The notes: generated by a model from the letters alone, not told the origin. A DNA stretch of 13,144 nucleotides from an uncultured Bacteroides sp. (GCA_900544075.1 UQTJ01000060.1:1-13144); one strand, 5' to 3'; shown: positions 1-6,129, counted from the stretch's first letter. Program-made: numbers and translations.

Positions 1-208
1 GAGTCACATTGCCGGTAAGCCACATGAAGCGTATGTCATTGCGACAGAACTCTTCGATGCGACGGCTGGAATAGATATTACGCAAATAAGCATAGACAAG
101 AATCTGAAGCATCATACGTGGATGGTATGCAGAACAGCCTTTAGGAGAATACCTGCGGTAAAGTTCTTCAAGGTTTATCTGTTCAATGATACGGTGAACT
201 GAGCGAAG
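1..208 (-). pseudogene. Truncated IS transposase (IS1182-like, N-terminal region), continues off the window
   Basis: The minus strand reads as the N-terminal part of a DDE transposase of the IS1182/IS5-like group found in Bacteroidetes. The readable part includes SAYHPRMMLQILVYAYLRN followed by IYSSRRIEEFCRNDIRFMWL, which matches the conserved Y(H)PRMML...VYAYL...YSSR(R/K)IE block of that family as I recall it. There is no start codon at the expected place: an in-frame TAA at 209-211 lies directly upstream of the first recognisable residues (LRSVHRIIEQ), so roughly the first 25-30 codons are missing. The gene runs off the low-coordinate end of the window, so whether its 3' part is intact cannot be seen. 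It is a broken remnant lying outside the tRNA-Phe element, in the chromosome that originally followed the tRNA. Confidence 0.75.
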
Positions 209-246
209 TTAGGACTTGTCCGATTTTTTTTGAAGACACAAAAAAG

Positions 247-280
247 GCCATCTCAAAGTATTTTGAGACAGCCTCTTTTG
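247..280 (-). terminator. Rho-independent terminator, probably the original tRNA-Phe terminator
   Basis: On the minus strand a stem GGCTGTCTCAAA / TTTGAGATGGCC (two G-T type pairs) closes a three-base loop and is followed by a T run. It lies just outside the left att copy. It is therefore probably the terminator that followed tRNA-Phe before the element inserted. An IS end is the alternative reading. Confidence 0.6.
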
Positions 281-289
281 CTTTCCTTC

Positions 290-314
290 AAAGTGGTGCC
301 ACCAGGAATCGAAC
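290..314 (-). repeat. Left attachment site, 25-base copy of the tRNA-Phe 3' end
   Basis: This is an exact copy, in the same orientation, of 9852-9876 (core GGTGCCACCAGGAATCGAAC read on the plus strand). Homology to the tRNA stops at 314, where AT-rich element DNA begins. The rest of the tRNA is absent, so this is an att remnant and not a second tRNA gene. Confidence 0.9.
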
Positions 315-335
315 ATATAAATTCAAAATCCTAAA

Positions 336-428
336 TTACAGCACTTTAATATCTTTGGAAAAATCCCCGAACCACTGAATCAGCCATATGCCAAATTCAC
401 CAATTTTCGATAGATTCTCGTTAATCAT
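336..428 (-). CDS. Possible 30-residue small protein at the element end
   Basis: A short open frame on the minus strand (30 codons plus TAA) encodes a peptide starting MINENLSKIGEFGIWLIQWF. It contains two tryptophans and alternating hydrophobic and charged residues, which could form an amphipathic helix. A near-consensus Bacteroidetes promoter (441-472) would start transcription about 10 bases before the ATG, and AAAGG directly precedes the start. The frame ends about 20 bases before the att site. I do not recognise the peptide. The fit of promoter and frame is the only evidence; the promoter might instead drive read-through into the flanking DNA. Confidence 0.35.
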   Translation of the reverse strand: MINENLSKIGEFGIWLIQWFGDFSKDIKVL

Positions 429-440
429 CCTTTGACTTTA

Positions 441-472
441 CAAAGGTAAGTGTTCGGTTCTATTCCTCCAAA
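441..472 (-). promoter_or_regulatory. Bacteroidetes-type promoter facing the left att site
   Basis: On the minus strand a TTTG (469-472) is followed after 20 bases by TACCTTTG (441-448), which fits the TTTG/TAnnTTTG consensus. It points toward the 30-codon frame and the left end of the element. It is nearly identical in form to the tRNA-Phe promoter at 9950-9980. Confidence 0.55.
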
Positions 473-550
473 TATTTATATAGTTATTTAAAGTGGTTAC
501 AAGTTATTTGTATAAAGTTTAGCTTTTGATTACTAATGTTTTAAGAAATA

Positions 551-853
551 TCATTCAAATTCCAAAACTTTGTTTCTTTCCAATATATCTATAATGTCTT
601 GTTCTTTATACAGGATCTTTCCTCCTATTTTGTAATATGGCAATTTGCCATTCATTCTATATTCAATGAGTGTTCTTTTGGTTATTTTGAGAGCCTTTGA
701 TAATTCTTGTTCTGTAATATAGCGGTTCCCGTCTAATATAGGTCTGTAGATTAAAGAATTTGCATTCAACATTTTGGATATACCTTCCATGACTTCAATA
801 AATCTCTTGACCTCATTACTATCTTTATTCAATACCTGCTGTCCCATTTCCAT
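551..853 (-). CDS. Helix-turn-helix protein, excisionase-like (second of a pair)
   Basis: This 100-residue protein has a helix-turn-helix of the MerR/excisionase (HTH_17) type in its C-terminal half: ITEQELSKALKITKRTLIEY at about residues 46-65, then RMNGKLPYYKIGGKILYKEQDI. The 'GKLPYYKIGGKILY' wing is typical of the excisionase-like proteins that Bacteroides integrative elements encode, usually in pairs. Residues 1-45 are helical linker. Its start lies inside the end of the upstream gene (overlap 23-29 bases depending on whether Met1 or Met3 is used), suggesting translational coupling. The likely role is binding element DNA to direct excision or regulate transfer and cargo genes; the exact target is unknown. 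Confidence 0.75.
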   Translation of the reverse strand: MEMGQQVLNKDSNEVKRFIEVMEGISKMLNANSLIYRPILDGNRYITEQELSKALKITKRTLIEYRMNGKLPYYKIGGKILYKEQDIIDILERNKVLEFE

Positions 854-1133
854 TATTTGTATATGTTTTAAGGTTATTCCTAATATAGCTTAGAATATCT
901 TCTTTTTTATAATAAATCTTTCTGTCTATACGACTGAAGGGGATTAGCCCTTTCTGTCTTAAAGACAACAGTTTTCTGTCTGATATATTCATAAGAATAC
1001 ATACATCCTGATTATCCAACCATTCATTCAGTTCAGATTTGGAAGAGCTCAGTCCTTTCAGTTGTTTTTCTATCTTGAACAATATGTCGTTCATTTCCAT
1101 AAATGCACCAGCTTCTATGTTCACTATCTCCAT
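825..1133 (-). CDS. Helix-turn-helix protein, excisionase-like (first of a pair)
   Basis: This protein has about 102 residues when started at the Met beginning MEIVNIEAGAF, the usual opening of this family; the frame stays open upstream to 1202 but the extra residues look non-native. A short helical region (residues 5-35) precedes LDNQDVCILMNISDRKLLSL, a helix-turn-helix, then RQKGLIPFSRIDRKIYYKKE, the wing. It is co-transcribed with and overlaps the second helix-turn-helix gene. Paired small helix-turn-helix proteins of this type (HTH_17, MerR-like) act as excisionase or recombination directionality factors in Bacteroides elements such as CTnDOT. Its location at the end opposite the integrase is unusual for a classical xis but common in these elements. 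Confidence 0.75.
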   Translation of the reverse strand: MEIVNIEAGAFMEMNDILFKIEKQLKGLSSSKSELNEWLDNQDVCILMNISDRKLLSLRQKGLIPFSRIDRKIYYKKEDILSYIRNNLKTYTNNGNGTAGIE

Positions 1134-1157
1134 AATCATTTGTTTAAGTGGTTGGTA

Positions 1158-1189
1158 CAAAAATAGAATAGAAGGCTGTGGAACACAAG
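1158..1189 (-). promoter_or_regulatory. Probable promoter of the helix-turn-helix gene pair
   Basis: On the minus strand TATTTTTG (1158-1165) fits the TAnnTTTG box, with CTTG 20 bases upstream as a weak -33 element. It would begin transcription about 20 bases before the first helix-turn-helix gene. Confidence 0.4.
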
Positions 1190-1202
1190 AGACTATCATC
1201 AA

Positions 1203-1607
1203 AGTGCATTATATTACATCAGACGTCATAGCGAAGCCACCGGACTATGCAGATCGGAGGGAGCTGAAATCCCTGTCTTATTTCGGGATTGGATAAGCAG
1301 GTTATGTTTTGTTATTGGGGAAGGTGCATTTTCACAGTATTCGTGAGGTCAGATATGAGATATAAGGATAGCCGCCTTTAGTTTACGGCTATGCGTCACG
1401 TCGGTCGCAGTTAATCCCTGTAATCTTTCCTTTAATTCCAATCCGTTTGCCGCCGCATTCTTTTTCAGGTGAATTTTCATGGCGTAAGCCATAAGGAAAA
1501 TTCTCCTGAAAAAAGAAATAAATGCGGCTGGCAAATCAGGATTGGGATTTATCTTTGATGGAAGGGATAACTGTTTAAACATTCAAACACAATCTTTTTT
1601 CCCTCCA
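1203..1607. other. Intergenic region between cargo operon and helix-turn-helix pair
   Basis: This stretch of about 400 bases holds no gene I trust. It contains the long palindrome described separately (1408-1573) and a small inverted repeat AATCCC/GGGATT near 1267-1291. A 77-codon minus frame (1349-1582) crosses the palindrome and is probably a by-product of it. Confidence 0.5.
1408..1573. repeat. Long imperfect palindrome, arms of about 76 and 87 bases
   Basis: The sequence folds back on itself around a GGC-gtaa-GCC centre near 1485. Matching blocks in order outward include GAATTTTC/GAAAATTC, TCAGG/CCTGA, GCCGCATT/AATGCGGC, TTTGCC/GGCAAA, CCAATCC/GGATTGG and CAGTTAATCCC/GGGATAACTG. Arms differ by small insertions, so this looks like an old foldback. 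It follows the end of the cargo operon on the minus strand and could act as a strong terminator, or be a MITE-like remnant or a mobilisation-related structure. Confidence 0.7.
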
Positions 1608-2726
1608 TTAGAATGTTCCTGATGGAATAGGCAGAGGTTTTCCTTCTTCATCATACAGTTCTGTAACTGTAAGAATATCATATCCGTATATTCTTTGTAT
1701 CTTTTTCACGCATTTCAGCTGCCTGTTCTTGTAATACTCTTTTGAAAACACCACTTCACCTCCTTTCATGTGTCCCTCTTCCTGTATCATACCATCCTCA
1801 TAAAACTGGCGGTAATCACGCTTGAAGTTCCTGAAGTCGATGTTGTATTCATCTTTCATTACCTTGTCCGTTCCGGGATAGAAATACTGTACGCTGTTTG
1901 TAGACAGGTCTTCCTTATAGTAATAACGCTTTATCGGATAGCCGTTACTGTCAAACATCACTGTATAGTATGGCATTTCCGCATAGTTTTCTTCCCTAAT
2001 GAGTTTCCCGTTATAGTCCCATTCCTGCCACAGACCAGCCTTCTCCCCATTCTCCGTATAGTGCTCTATACATTTCGGCTTTCCGCTCTGTGCCCATGTT
2101 TCCTTGTATTTCCCTTTCTTTCCGTTCCAGCCCCAGGTATATCCTTCTCTAATGAATGGCGGCATATCATCGCCTCCCTCCTCATAGATGCGGAAAGGAC
2201 CATGCCGCATATCGTTACTGTACGAGACATAGGTAATCAGATTTCCGTTACTGTCGAATATCCGTTCCTGCCCGTCAATCTTCCCGTTCTTGTAATCTCG
2301 TTCCGTTCTTCTTGCATGACCGTACTCTACCATTATACCGTCCAGCTTGCCTTGCTCGTTATAGGAATACTCTTTCAACAGACTTCCATCATAATAGTAC
2401 TCGTATCCTTTTCCTTTCGCCCTACCTTTTACATAGGTCAACTTCTTGAACAGACGGTTGTCCTTATATTCCTCGTATGCTCCGTCAAGGATACCGTCCT
2501 TGTTGAAGTTGGCTATGAGATATGAGCTGAAGCTTAATATAATCCGACATTTGCCGTGTAGAGGGGTACGGTCATATATGTTTCGCCATTGGTATGTAAG
2601 ATTCCCCAATGGCACACGTTCCACATTATTAATCTCCAATGGCTCCTGTGCGAAGATCATACTTCCACAGAGAGAAAACAGCAGTAATGACAACAATATC
2701 TTTCTCATAAACATCTTATTTCTCAT
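1608..2726 (-). CDS. Exported MORN/YwqK-repeat protein, last gene of the effector operon
   Basis: This protein of up to 372 residues has a signal peptide (MRKILLSLLLFSLCGSMIFA, cleaved before QEP; the Met at residue 7 is an alternative start). The body is a series of MORN_2-type repeats of about 20-25 residues with the pattern G-x-x-(D/H)G-x-(Y/F)-x-x-Y, for example GKLDGIMVEY, GKIDGQERIF, MRHGPFRIYEEG and GEKAGLWQEW. Proteins of this kind are often labelled 'YwqK family antitoxin' in Bacteroidetes, but the repeat itself is a protein- or lipid-binding beta scaffold and does not prove that role. It starts 8 bases after the preceding gene and ends the operon that begins with the TssD-like gene. 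An exported product beside a candidate type VI effector could be a second, periplasmic immunity protein; that is inference. Its GC content is higher than that of the effector tail. Confidence 0.7.
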   Translation of the reverse strand: MRNKMFMRKILLSLLLFSLCGSMIFAQEPLEINNVERVPLGNLTYQWRNIYDRTPLHGKCRIILSFSSYLIANFNKDGILDGAYEEYKDNRLFKKLTYVKGRAKGKGYEYYYDGSLLKEYSYNEQGKLDGIMVEYGHARRTERDYKNGKIDGQERIFDSNGNLITYVSYSNDMRHGPFRIYEEGGDDMPPFIREGYTWGWNGKKGKYKETWAQSGKPKCIEHYTENGEKAGLWQEWDYNGKLIREENYAEMPYYTVMFDSNGYPIKRYYYKEDLSTNSVQYFYPGTDKVMKDEYNIDFRNFKRDYRQFYEDGMIQEEGHMKGGEVVFSKEYYKNRQLKCVKKIQRIYGYDILTVTELYDEEGKPLPIPSGTF

Positions 2727-2734
2727 TTGTCTTA

Positions 2735-3172
2735 TTAAGGGATTGCTATACCCATCTTTTTCATATAGGCGGTATCAAGTTCCGCACCCTTCCAGTTTAT
2801 GTCGGGAGGAAACTGTTTCCATCCGTCTTTGGGTGGGGATAATACCCATTTAGGTATAGTACAAGTTAATACATTCGCATTACCTGGAAATACATATGAA
2901 AACATTATCAACGTACGTGTAAGGGGAAAATTTGTATTATTATATTTGCTTGTTGTTGCGATATGTTTAACATTATCAACATAATAAATAAATCCTTTTT
3001 CTCTACTCGTACTCGAATTGATTATAAATCCATCTTTATAATATACACCAATAGTATAGCGTTTGTTACTTTCGCTAAAAAAGTACAATTCATCCATAAG
3101 GTATATTATTGGCAATGATAATAATATTATTATTGATATTATGCGGATAAAAATTCCTTTTTTATTTTTCAT
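2735..3172 (-). CDS. Membrane-anchored small protein, candidate immunity protein
   Basis: This 145-residue protein has one N-terminal membrane segment (about residues 7-26, IFIRIISIIILLSLPIIYLM), and the rest would face the periplasm. I recognise no family. Its start codon overlaps the end of the candidate effector gene by 11 bases, the typical arrangement for an effector and its cognate immunity protein. The coding DNA is split in composition: residues 1-100 are AT-rich like the effector tail, while the C-terminal 40 (KDGWKQFPPDINWKGAELDT and following) are GC-richer like the next gene. A membrane-tethered periplasmic immunity protein would suit an effector acting in the periplasm or on the inner membrane. 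The function is inferred from position and topology only. Confidence 0.6.
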   Translation of the reverse strand: MKNKKGIFIRIISIIILLSLPIIYLMDELYFFSESNKRYTIGVYYKDGFIINSSTSREKGFIYYVDNVKHIATTSKYNNTNFPLTRTLIMFSYVFPGNANVLTCTIPKWVLSPPKDGWKQFPPDINWKGAELDTAYMKKMGIAIP

Positions 3173-4202
3173 CAGTCTTTATATTAGTTTTATATGAATT
3201 GAATCTTAATATAGAATCTATTTGTTCCTCGTACCATACTTGATAGATTGAAATCATTCCTTTGCCCATTTGATTTATGGTACCATCTCCCCACTTATGT
3301 AAATTCCTATTGATTTGTTGTATTTCTTTTTCTGTTATATATGGGATATGGATTTTTTTATTTTGCAACATATTTTGAAAAAACTTCGATGATACATTAT
3401 CCATAGTTTTTCCAAATGCAAAATTACCTGTATAATTTATTAAAAAATCCACAGTAGAGATAGAATCAAATATAGTTCTCTGTTCACTTATTTTCAAATC
3501 AAAAGCAGCAGACATAGCAGCATTTATACTTAAAGGTAAACCTAAAGAAGATGAAAGAACACTTGTAATATTCACTTTTTGTATTGCATCTATTCCAGAT
3601 TCTTTCCAGTTTTTCCCCCAATAAAAATGATTATAAGCAAACCTGCTACCGAATTGAAAACTCAGATCACTTGCTCCCATTAATAACATCGTATCATAAC
3701 TCAAGCCATTTGGATAAAGCATTCTACCAGTTATATTACTAAGTGTTCTTAAATGTGTGGCAGAACGTATTATTGTATTTTGAACAGCCATTCCACCTCT
3801 CAACGAAGCTGCCTCTATGTAAGAAGCAATTCTACCTGCATATGTACTTCCTTTCAATAAAGCTCCACGTCCAAGCAATGCTGCCTTACGTCCAAATGAA
3901 GTTGCAGCGGCAAGTGATGCACCAACGGTAGATATGGCAGAAATAATCCCGGCTACTGTCAAGGATGCCTGAACAAACTGTTGTCCTGCTTCTTCTCTTG
4001 CCGCATTGAAAGCCAGATTGAAATAAAACTGTTCTCCCTCTACTGAAGTGGCATTTTTCATGCATTTTCTAAATAATGCAGGATTCCGGTGAAGTGCTAT
4101 TCCCAATTGCCTGCGCATCCATCCCGGCATTTTGCCTTTCACTACCACTTCCGGCAGCTGGAAATGGTATTCATTCTTGTCATTTGTATTCTTATGTTCC
4201 AT
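3162..4202 (-). CDS. Candidate type VI secretion effector with LPEVVV N-terminal motif
   Basis: This 346-residue protein is started at the ATG one base after the TssD-like stop (TGA-T-ATG); an upstream in-frame ATG at 4226 would add 8 residues and overlap that gene. Residues 12-30 (YHFQLPEVVVKGKMPGWMRR) hold an LPEVVV-type motif that I associate with N-termini of Bacteroidetes secreted effectors. Residues 80-105 form a hydrophobic Ala/Gly/Ser-rich stretch and residues 110-145 a basic Ala/Gly-rich helical part. Residues 174-236 (GASDLSFQF...NITSVLSSSLGLPLSINAAM) resemble the spacer module that precedes toxin tips in polymorphic toxins. The last 100 residues match nothing I know and show no recognisable nuclease or lysozyme motif. 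Membrane activity is possible. GC content drops sharply after about residue 150. Confidence 0.55.
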   Translation of the reverse strand: MEHKNTNDKNEYHFQLPEVVVKGKMPGWMRRQLGIALHRNPALFRKCMKNATSVEGEQFYFNLAFNAAREEAGQQFVQASLTVAGIISAISTVGASLAAATSFGRKAALLGRGALLKGSTYAGRIASYIEAASLRGGMAVQNTIIRSATHLRTLSNITGRMLYPNGLSYDTMLLMGASDLSFQFGSRFAYNHFYWGKNWKESGIDAIQKVNITSVLSSSLGLPLSINAAMSAAFDLKISEQRTIFDSISTVDFLINYTGNFAFGKTMDNVSSKFFQNMLQNKKIHIPYITEKEIQQINRNLHKWGDGTINQMGKGMISIYQVWYEEQIDSILRFNSYKTNIKTDEK

Positions 4203-4203
4203 A

Positions 4204-5130
4204 TCAGTCTTCAGCCCATTTACCATTGTTAAAATCTATATTCCCAAACTTCAGGAACTCCGGTGTGATAATCATTTCCAAAAGGATTCCATCGGTTGCG
4301 GCTGATACGGACTTTTTGTAGCTTATGCAATATGCGTTCTCAAAACGGATGGAAAGGACAGCACTGGACATCCCGTCAGGATTCCTGAATACTATATAGC
4401 CGGAATGTTTCTGCTTGTGCTTATACATTGCCCAATGATTAAGCAGATAATTTGACGGATGATTCAGCGATATTGAAAACAAGCCTCCTTTTTCTTCCCA
4501 GGCGGGTTCTCCTTTATGATCCACACGTTGCATAAATTCTATGGAGAAATAATCTAGACTATACGGCTTCTGTGCACAGTCCTCGTCAATCTCCATAAAT
4601 GCCTTGATACATGGATCGACGACAATAGGAATTGCTTTGCTTGCATTAAATGTTGAGACGAATATCGATGCTGGCCGTTGTGGTTTGTCCCGGCTTTCCT
4701 GCCATTCATAATACAGCGTGTCTGAACCTAATGTGACATCTTCACCCTGCAATGTGAGTATGGTTGTGACAAGACCTTGTTCACCGAGCCCTTCATAAGA
4801 AAACTTCATTGAAATACATGCCGCATTGAGCAATTGTAATGTCTCTTCTGGTATACTTTCTTCCGACAAGTTCAATACTTCGAGTTGTACATTTAACCTT
4901 TCTTCACTCTTAAGAATCCATTTATGAAGATATTGGGGAGGAAATCCTCTGAATGCAACGGTAGCCATGCCACCAACGATAGGAGTGGAAGGTTTGCCGT
5001 TATCGCTGATGCCTCTGTCAAAAGAGTACTCCATGCTTTCTACTTCAAAGACATCCGTGAAGATAGCAGTACCGTCAGAATTTGTATTAAAAATGCTGCC
5101 AGTTCTCATTATTGTTTTGTATGCCGCCAT
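4204..5130 (-). CDS. Tandem TssD/Hcp-like protein (type VI secretion tube family)
   Basis: This 308-residue protein is about twice the usual length of Bacteroidetes TssD (around 130). The first half holds the family's hallmark region (FEVESMEYSFDRGISDNGKP followed by STPIVGGMATVAF, residues 28-60), then an HKWIL block and a closing beta region to about 135. The second half (about 190-305) repeats the fold: LDYFSIEFMQ, LFSISLNHPSNYLLNHWAMY, SGYIVFRN, LSIRFENAYCISYKKS and ITPEFLKFG (residues 192-296). The latter blocks match the TssD C-terminal pattern (x-L-x-F-x-x-AY-C-x-x-Y ... I-x-I-(S/T)PE). The frame is open upstream to 5250, but MAAYKTIMRTGS at 5130 is the natural start. It opens the operon and nearly abuts the effector gene. 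Probably it is an effector-loading Hcp variant built into or onto the tube. No other type VI gene is visible here. Confidence 0.75.
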   Translation of the reverse strand: MAAYKTIMRTGSIFNTNSDGTAIFTDVFEVESMEYSFDRGISDNGKPSTPIVGGMATVAFRGFPPQYLHKWILKSEERLNVQLEVLNLSEESIPEETLQLLNAACISMKFSYEGLGEQGLVTTILTLQGEDVTLGSDTLYYEWQESRDKPQRPASIFVSTFNASKAIPIVVDPCIKAFMEIDEDCAQKPYSLDYFSIEFMQRVDHKGEPAWEEKGGLFSISLNHPSNYLLNHWAMYKHKQKHSGYIVFRNPDGMSSAVLSIRFENAYCISYKKSVSAATDGILLEMIITPEFLKFGNIDFNNGKWAED

Positions 5131-5277
5131 AATAATATATTTAAAGTTCCAAAATGCAAGTACGGAAAAAATAGGGATATTCCAAAATTTATTGTCATAA
5201 AGATGAATATTTAACAGATAATTAAATAGGTAAGTTGTGTTTCTAAACATATCATAGATAAAAAATTAAGCGAACAA

Positions 5278-5309
5278 TAGTTGTCTTTTTTTTCATTTTC
5301 ATATCTTTG
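5278..5309 (+). promoter_or_regulatory. Plus-strand Bacteroidetes-type promoter
   Basis: TATCTTTG (5302-5309) is preceded by TAGTTG (5278-5283) at 18 bases, a fair match to the TTTG/TAnnTTTG arrangement. It faces the small frames at 5349 and 5526 and is divergent from the TssD-led operon. Confidence 0.45.
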
Positions 5310-5348
5310 GTAAAAAGAAGACCATATTTGGATTCTTCCTGTGCTTAT

Positions 5349-5465
5349 ATGATAGAAAAAATGTTGCCAGAACACTATATTGAAGTAAAAAATACAGATG
5401 CATTAAATCATGCTTATACAAAAGGAGGAACAGTATGGAATTTGGTGCCGTTCTTAAAGAATTAA
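5349..5465 (+). CDS. Small frame of 38 codons, possible leader or gene remnant
   Basis: An ATG about 40 bases below a plausible promoter opens a 38-codon frame (MIEKMLPEHYIEVKNTDALN, then HAYTKGGTVWNLVPFLKN, stop TAA). It ends exactly where a hairpin and T run begin (5465-5492), so it has promoter, frame and terminator in order. I do not recognise the peptide. It could be a genuine small protein, a leader peptide of the following gene, or the surviving C-terminus of a displaced effector. Confidence 0.35.
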   Translation: MIEKMLPEHYIEVKNTDALNHAYTKGGTVWNLVPFLKN

Positions 5466-5492
5466 CATACAAAAGCGTATGTCTTTTTTTTT
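5465..5492 (+). terminator. Small hairpin with nine-T run (terminator or attenuator)
   Basis: ACATAC (5465-5470), loop of six, GTATGT (5477-5482), one C and then nine T (5484-5492). The stem is only 6 AT-rich pairs, so termination may be partial. The only ATG near the next gene (5479-5481) lies inside the 3' arm of the stem. Confidence 0.5.
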
Positions 5493-5525
5493 ATTTTCTC
5501 ATATTCATTCTTCGCTGTTGCTTGC

Positions 5526-5858
5526 GTGGCACAACATGAAGAGGATAAAGCTATTGCTGTCAGTGAGATGTGTATTTTTAAGAAGGTGTTGTATAATATA
5601 CCTATAGATTCAATAGATAGGCAGATTTATAAAGCAAGTTTTTTTAATAGACACAGGGGAAAATACTCGTATTGTCTTACAATATACGCATCAAATGGTA
5701 CTATTAGCAAGGAAGGTTTAAAAAACAAACTAGATAGTATTGTGAAAACTATAACATTATTGATGAAAAGAGAGGATATTATACTATATGATTTTCAGAT
5801 ATACTATTATTCTGAAAATATGAATACAAGCTTTCATTATGAAATAGGTGAAAACTGA
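5526..5858 (+). CDS. Small hypothetical protein with frame-disrupted signal peptide, candidate orphan immunity protein
   Basis: The open frame from a GTG at 5526 encodes 110 residues (AQHEEDKAIAVSEMCIFKKV onward) rich in Ile, Tyr and Lys. I recognise no family. Upstream the same frame stays open to 5466 and reads FFFIFSYSFFAVACVAQ, which looks like a signal peptide, perhaps a lipoprotein signal around AVAC. It has no ATG in frame. The nearest ATG (5479) is in another frame and would join perfectly if the nine-T run held ten. So the gene is either broken, switched by slippage in the T run, or started at a weak codon. It sits divergent to the effector operon and may be an orphan or exchanged immunity gene; that is a guess from context. 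Confidence 0.5.
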   Translation: MAQHEEDKAIAVSEMCIFKKVLYNIPIDSIDRQIYKASFFNRHRGKYSYCLTIYASNGTISKEGLKNKLDSIVKTITLLMKREDIILYDFQIYYYSENMNTSFHYEIGEN

Positions 5859-6025
5859 AAAAATCAATTAGTTCAATAAGCAAACTATATCAATAACCGA
5901 TACAGTAAAAAATAAAATCGGCATATGGAAATTATACCTATGGATACTTGAATCTCATTGAAAATAAACTAAAATTCCCTTTTATAGATTTCCGACTTCG
6001 GAGGAAAATTCCCCGACCGTGAGAG

Positions 6026-6085
6026 AGGGCAAGTTGGTTTTTGTCTGGCAGAATACTTTCTGTCGGACAAAAACACAACTTGCTC
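6026..6085. repeat. Imperfect inverted repeat with 28-base arms, candidate transfer-origin structure
   Basis: Arms 6026-6053 and 6058-6085 pair around a TACT loop. The inner parts are TTTTTGTCTGGCAGAA and TTCTGTCGGACAAAAA, the outer parts GCAAGTTG and CAACTTGC. Only a few mismatches interrupt the stem. It is preceded by GGGGAATTTTCC-like and CCGACCGTGAGAGAGG sequence (5990-6028, plus-strand reading order reversed for the first). In my memory similar foldbacks recur near mobilisation regions of Bacteroides elements, but I cannot verify that here. Confidence 0.6.
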
Positions 6086-6121
6086 TGTTCGTTTGAACAG
6101 AGAATCCACTTAAAGTGGATT
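6083..6121. repeat. Two adjacent perfect small hairpins
   Basis: CTCTGTTC (6083-6090) pairs with GAACAGAG (6095-6102) over a four-base loop. Immediately after it, AATCCACTT (6103-6111) pairs with AAGTGGATT (6113-6121) across a single base. Together with the larger repeat at 6026-6085 they make three consecutive foldbacks in under 100 bases. Confidence 0.65.
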
Positions 6122-6129
6122 GTGGCTCC

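Noticed and set aside
290..314. Second tRNA gene
   Set aside because: Only the 3' 21 bases or so of the tRNA are present; the anticodon and D-arms are missing. It is an att site copy.
1349..1582. 77-residue protein on the minus strand
   Set aside because: It runs across the long palindrome, has no promoter or family resemblance, and its openness is explained by the foldback.
1770..2525. 251-codon open frame on the plus strand
   Set aside because: It is antisense to the MORN-repeat gene, which has a signal peptide, repeats and operon context. The plus frame has no recognisable protein features.
5131..5250. N-terminal extension of the TssD-like protein
   Set aside because: The extra 40 residues are AT-driven and aromatic-rich; the family normally starts close to the Met at 5130.
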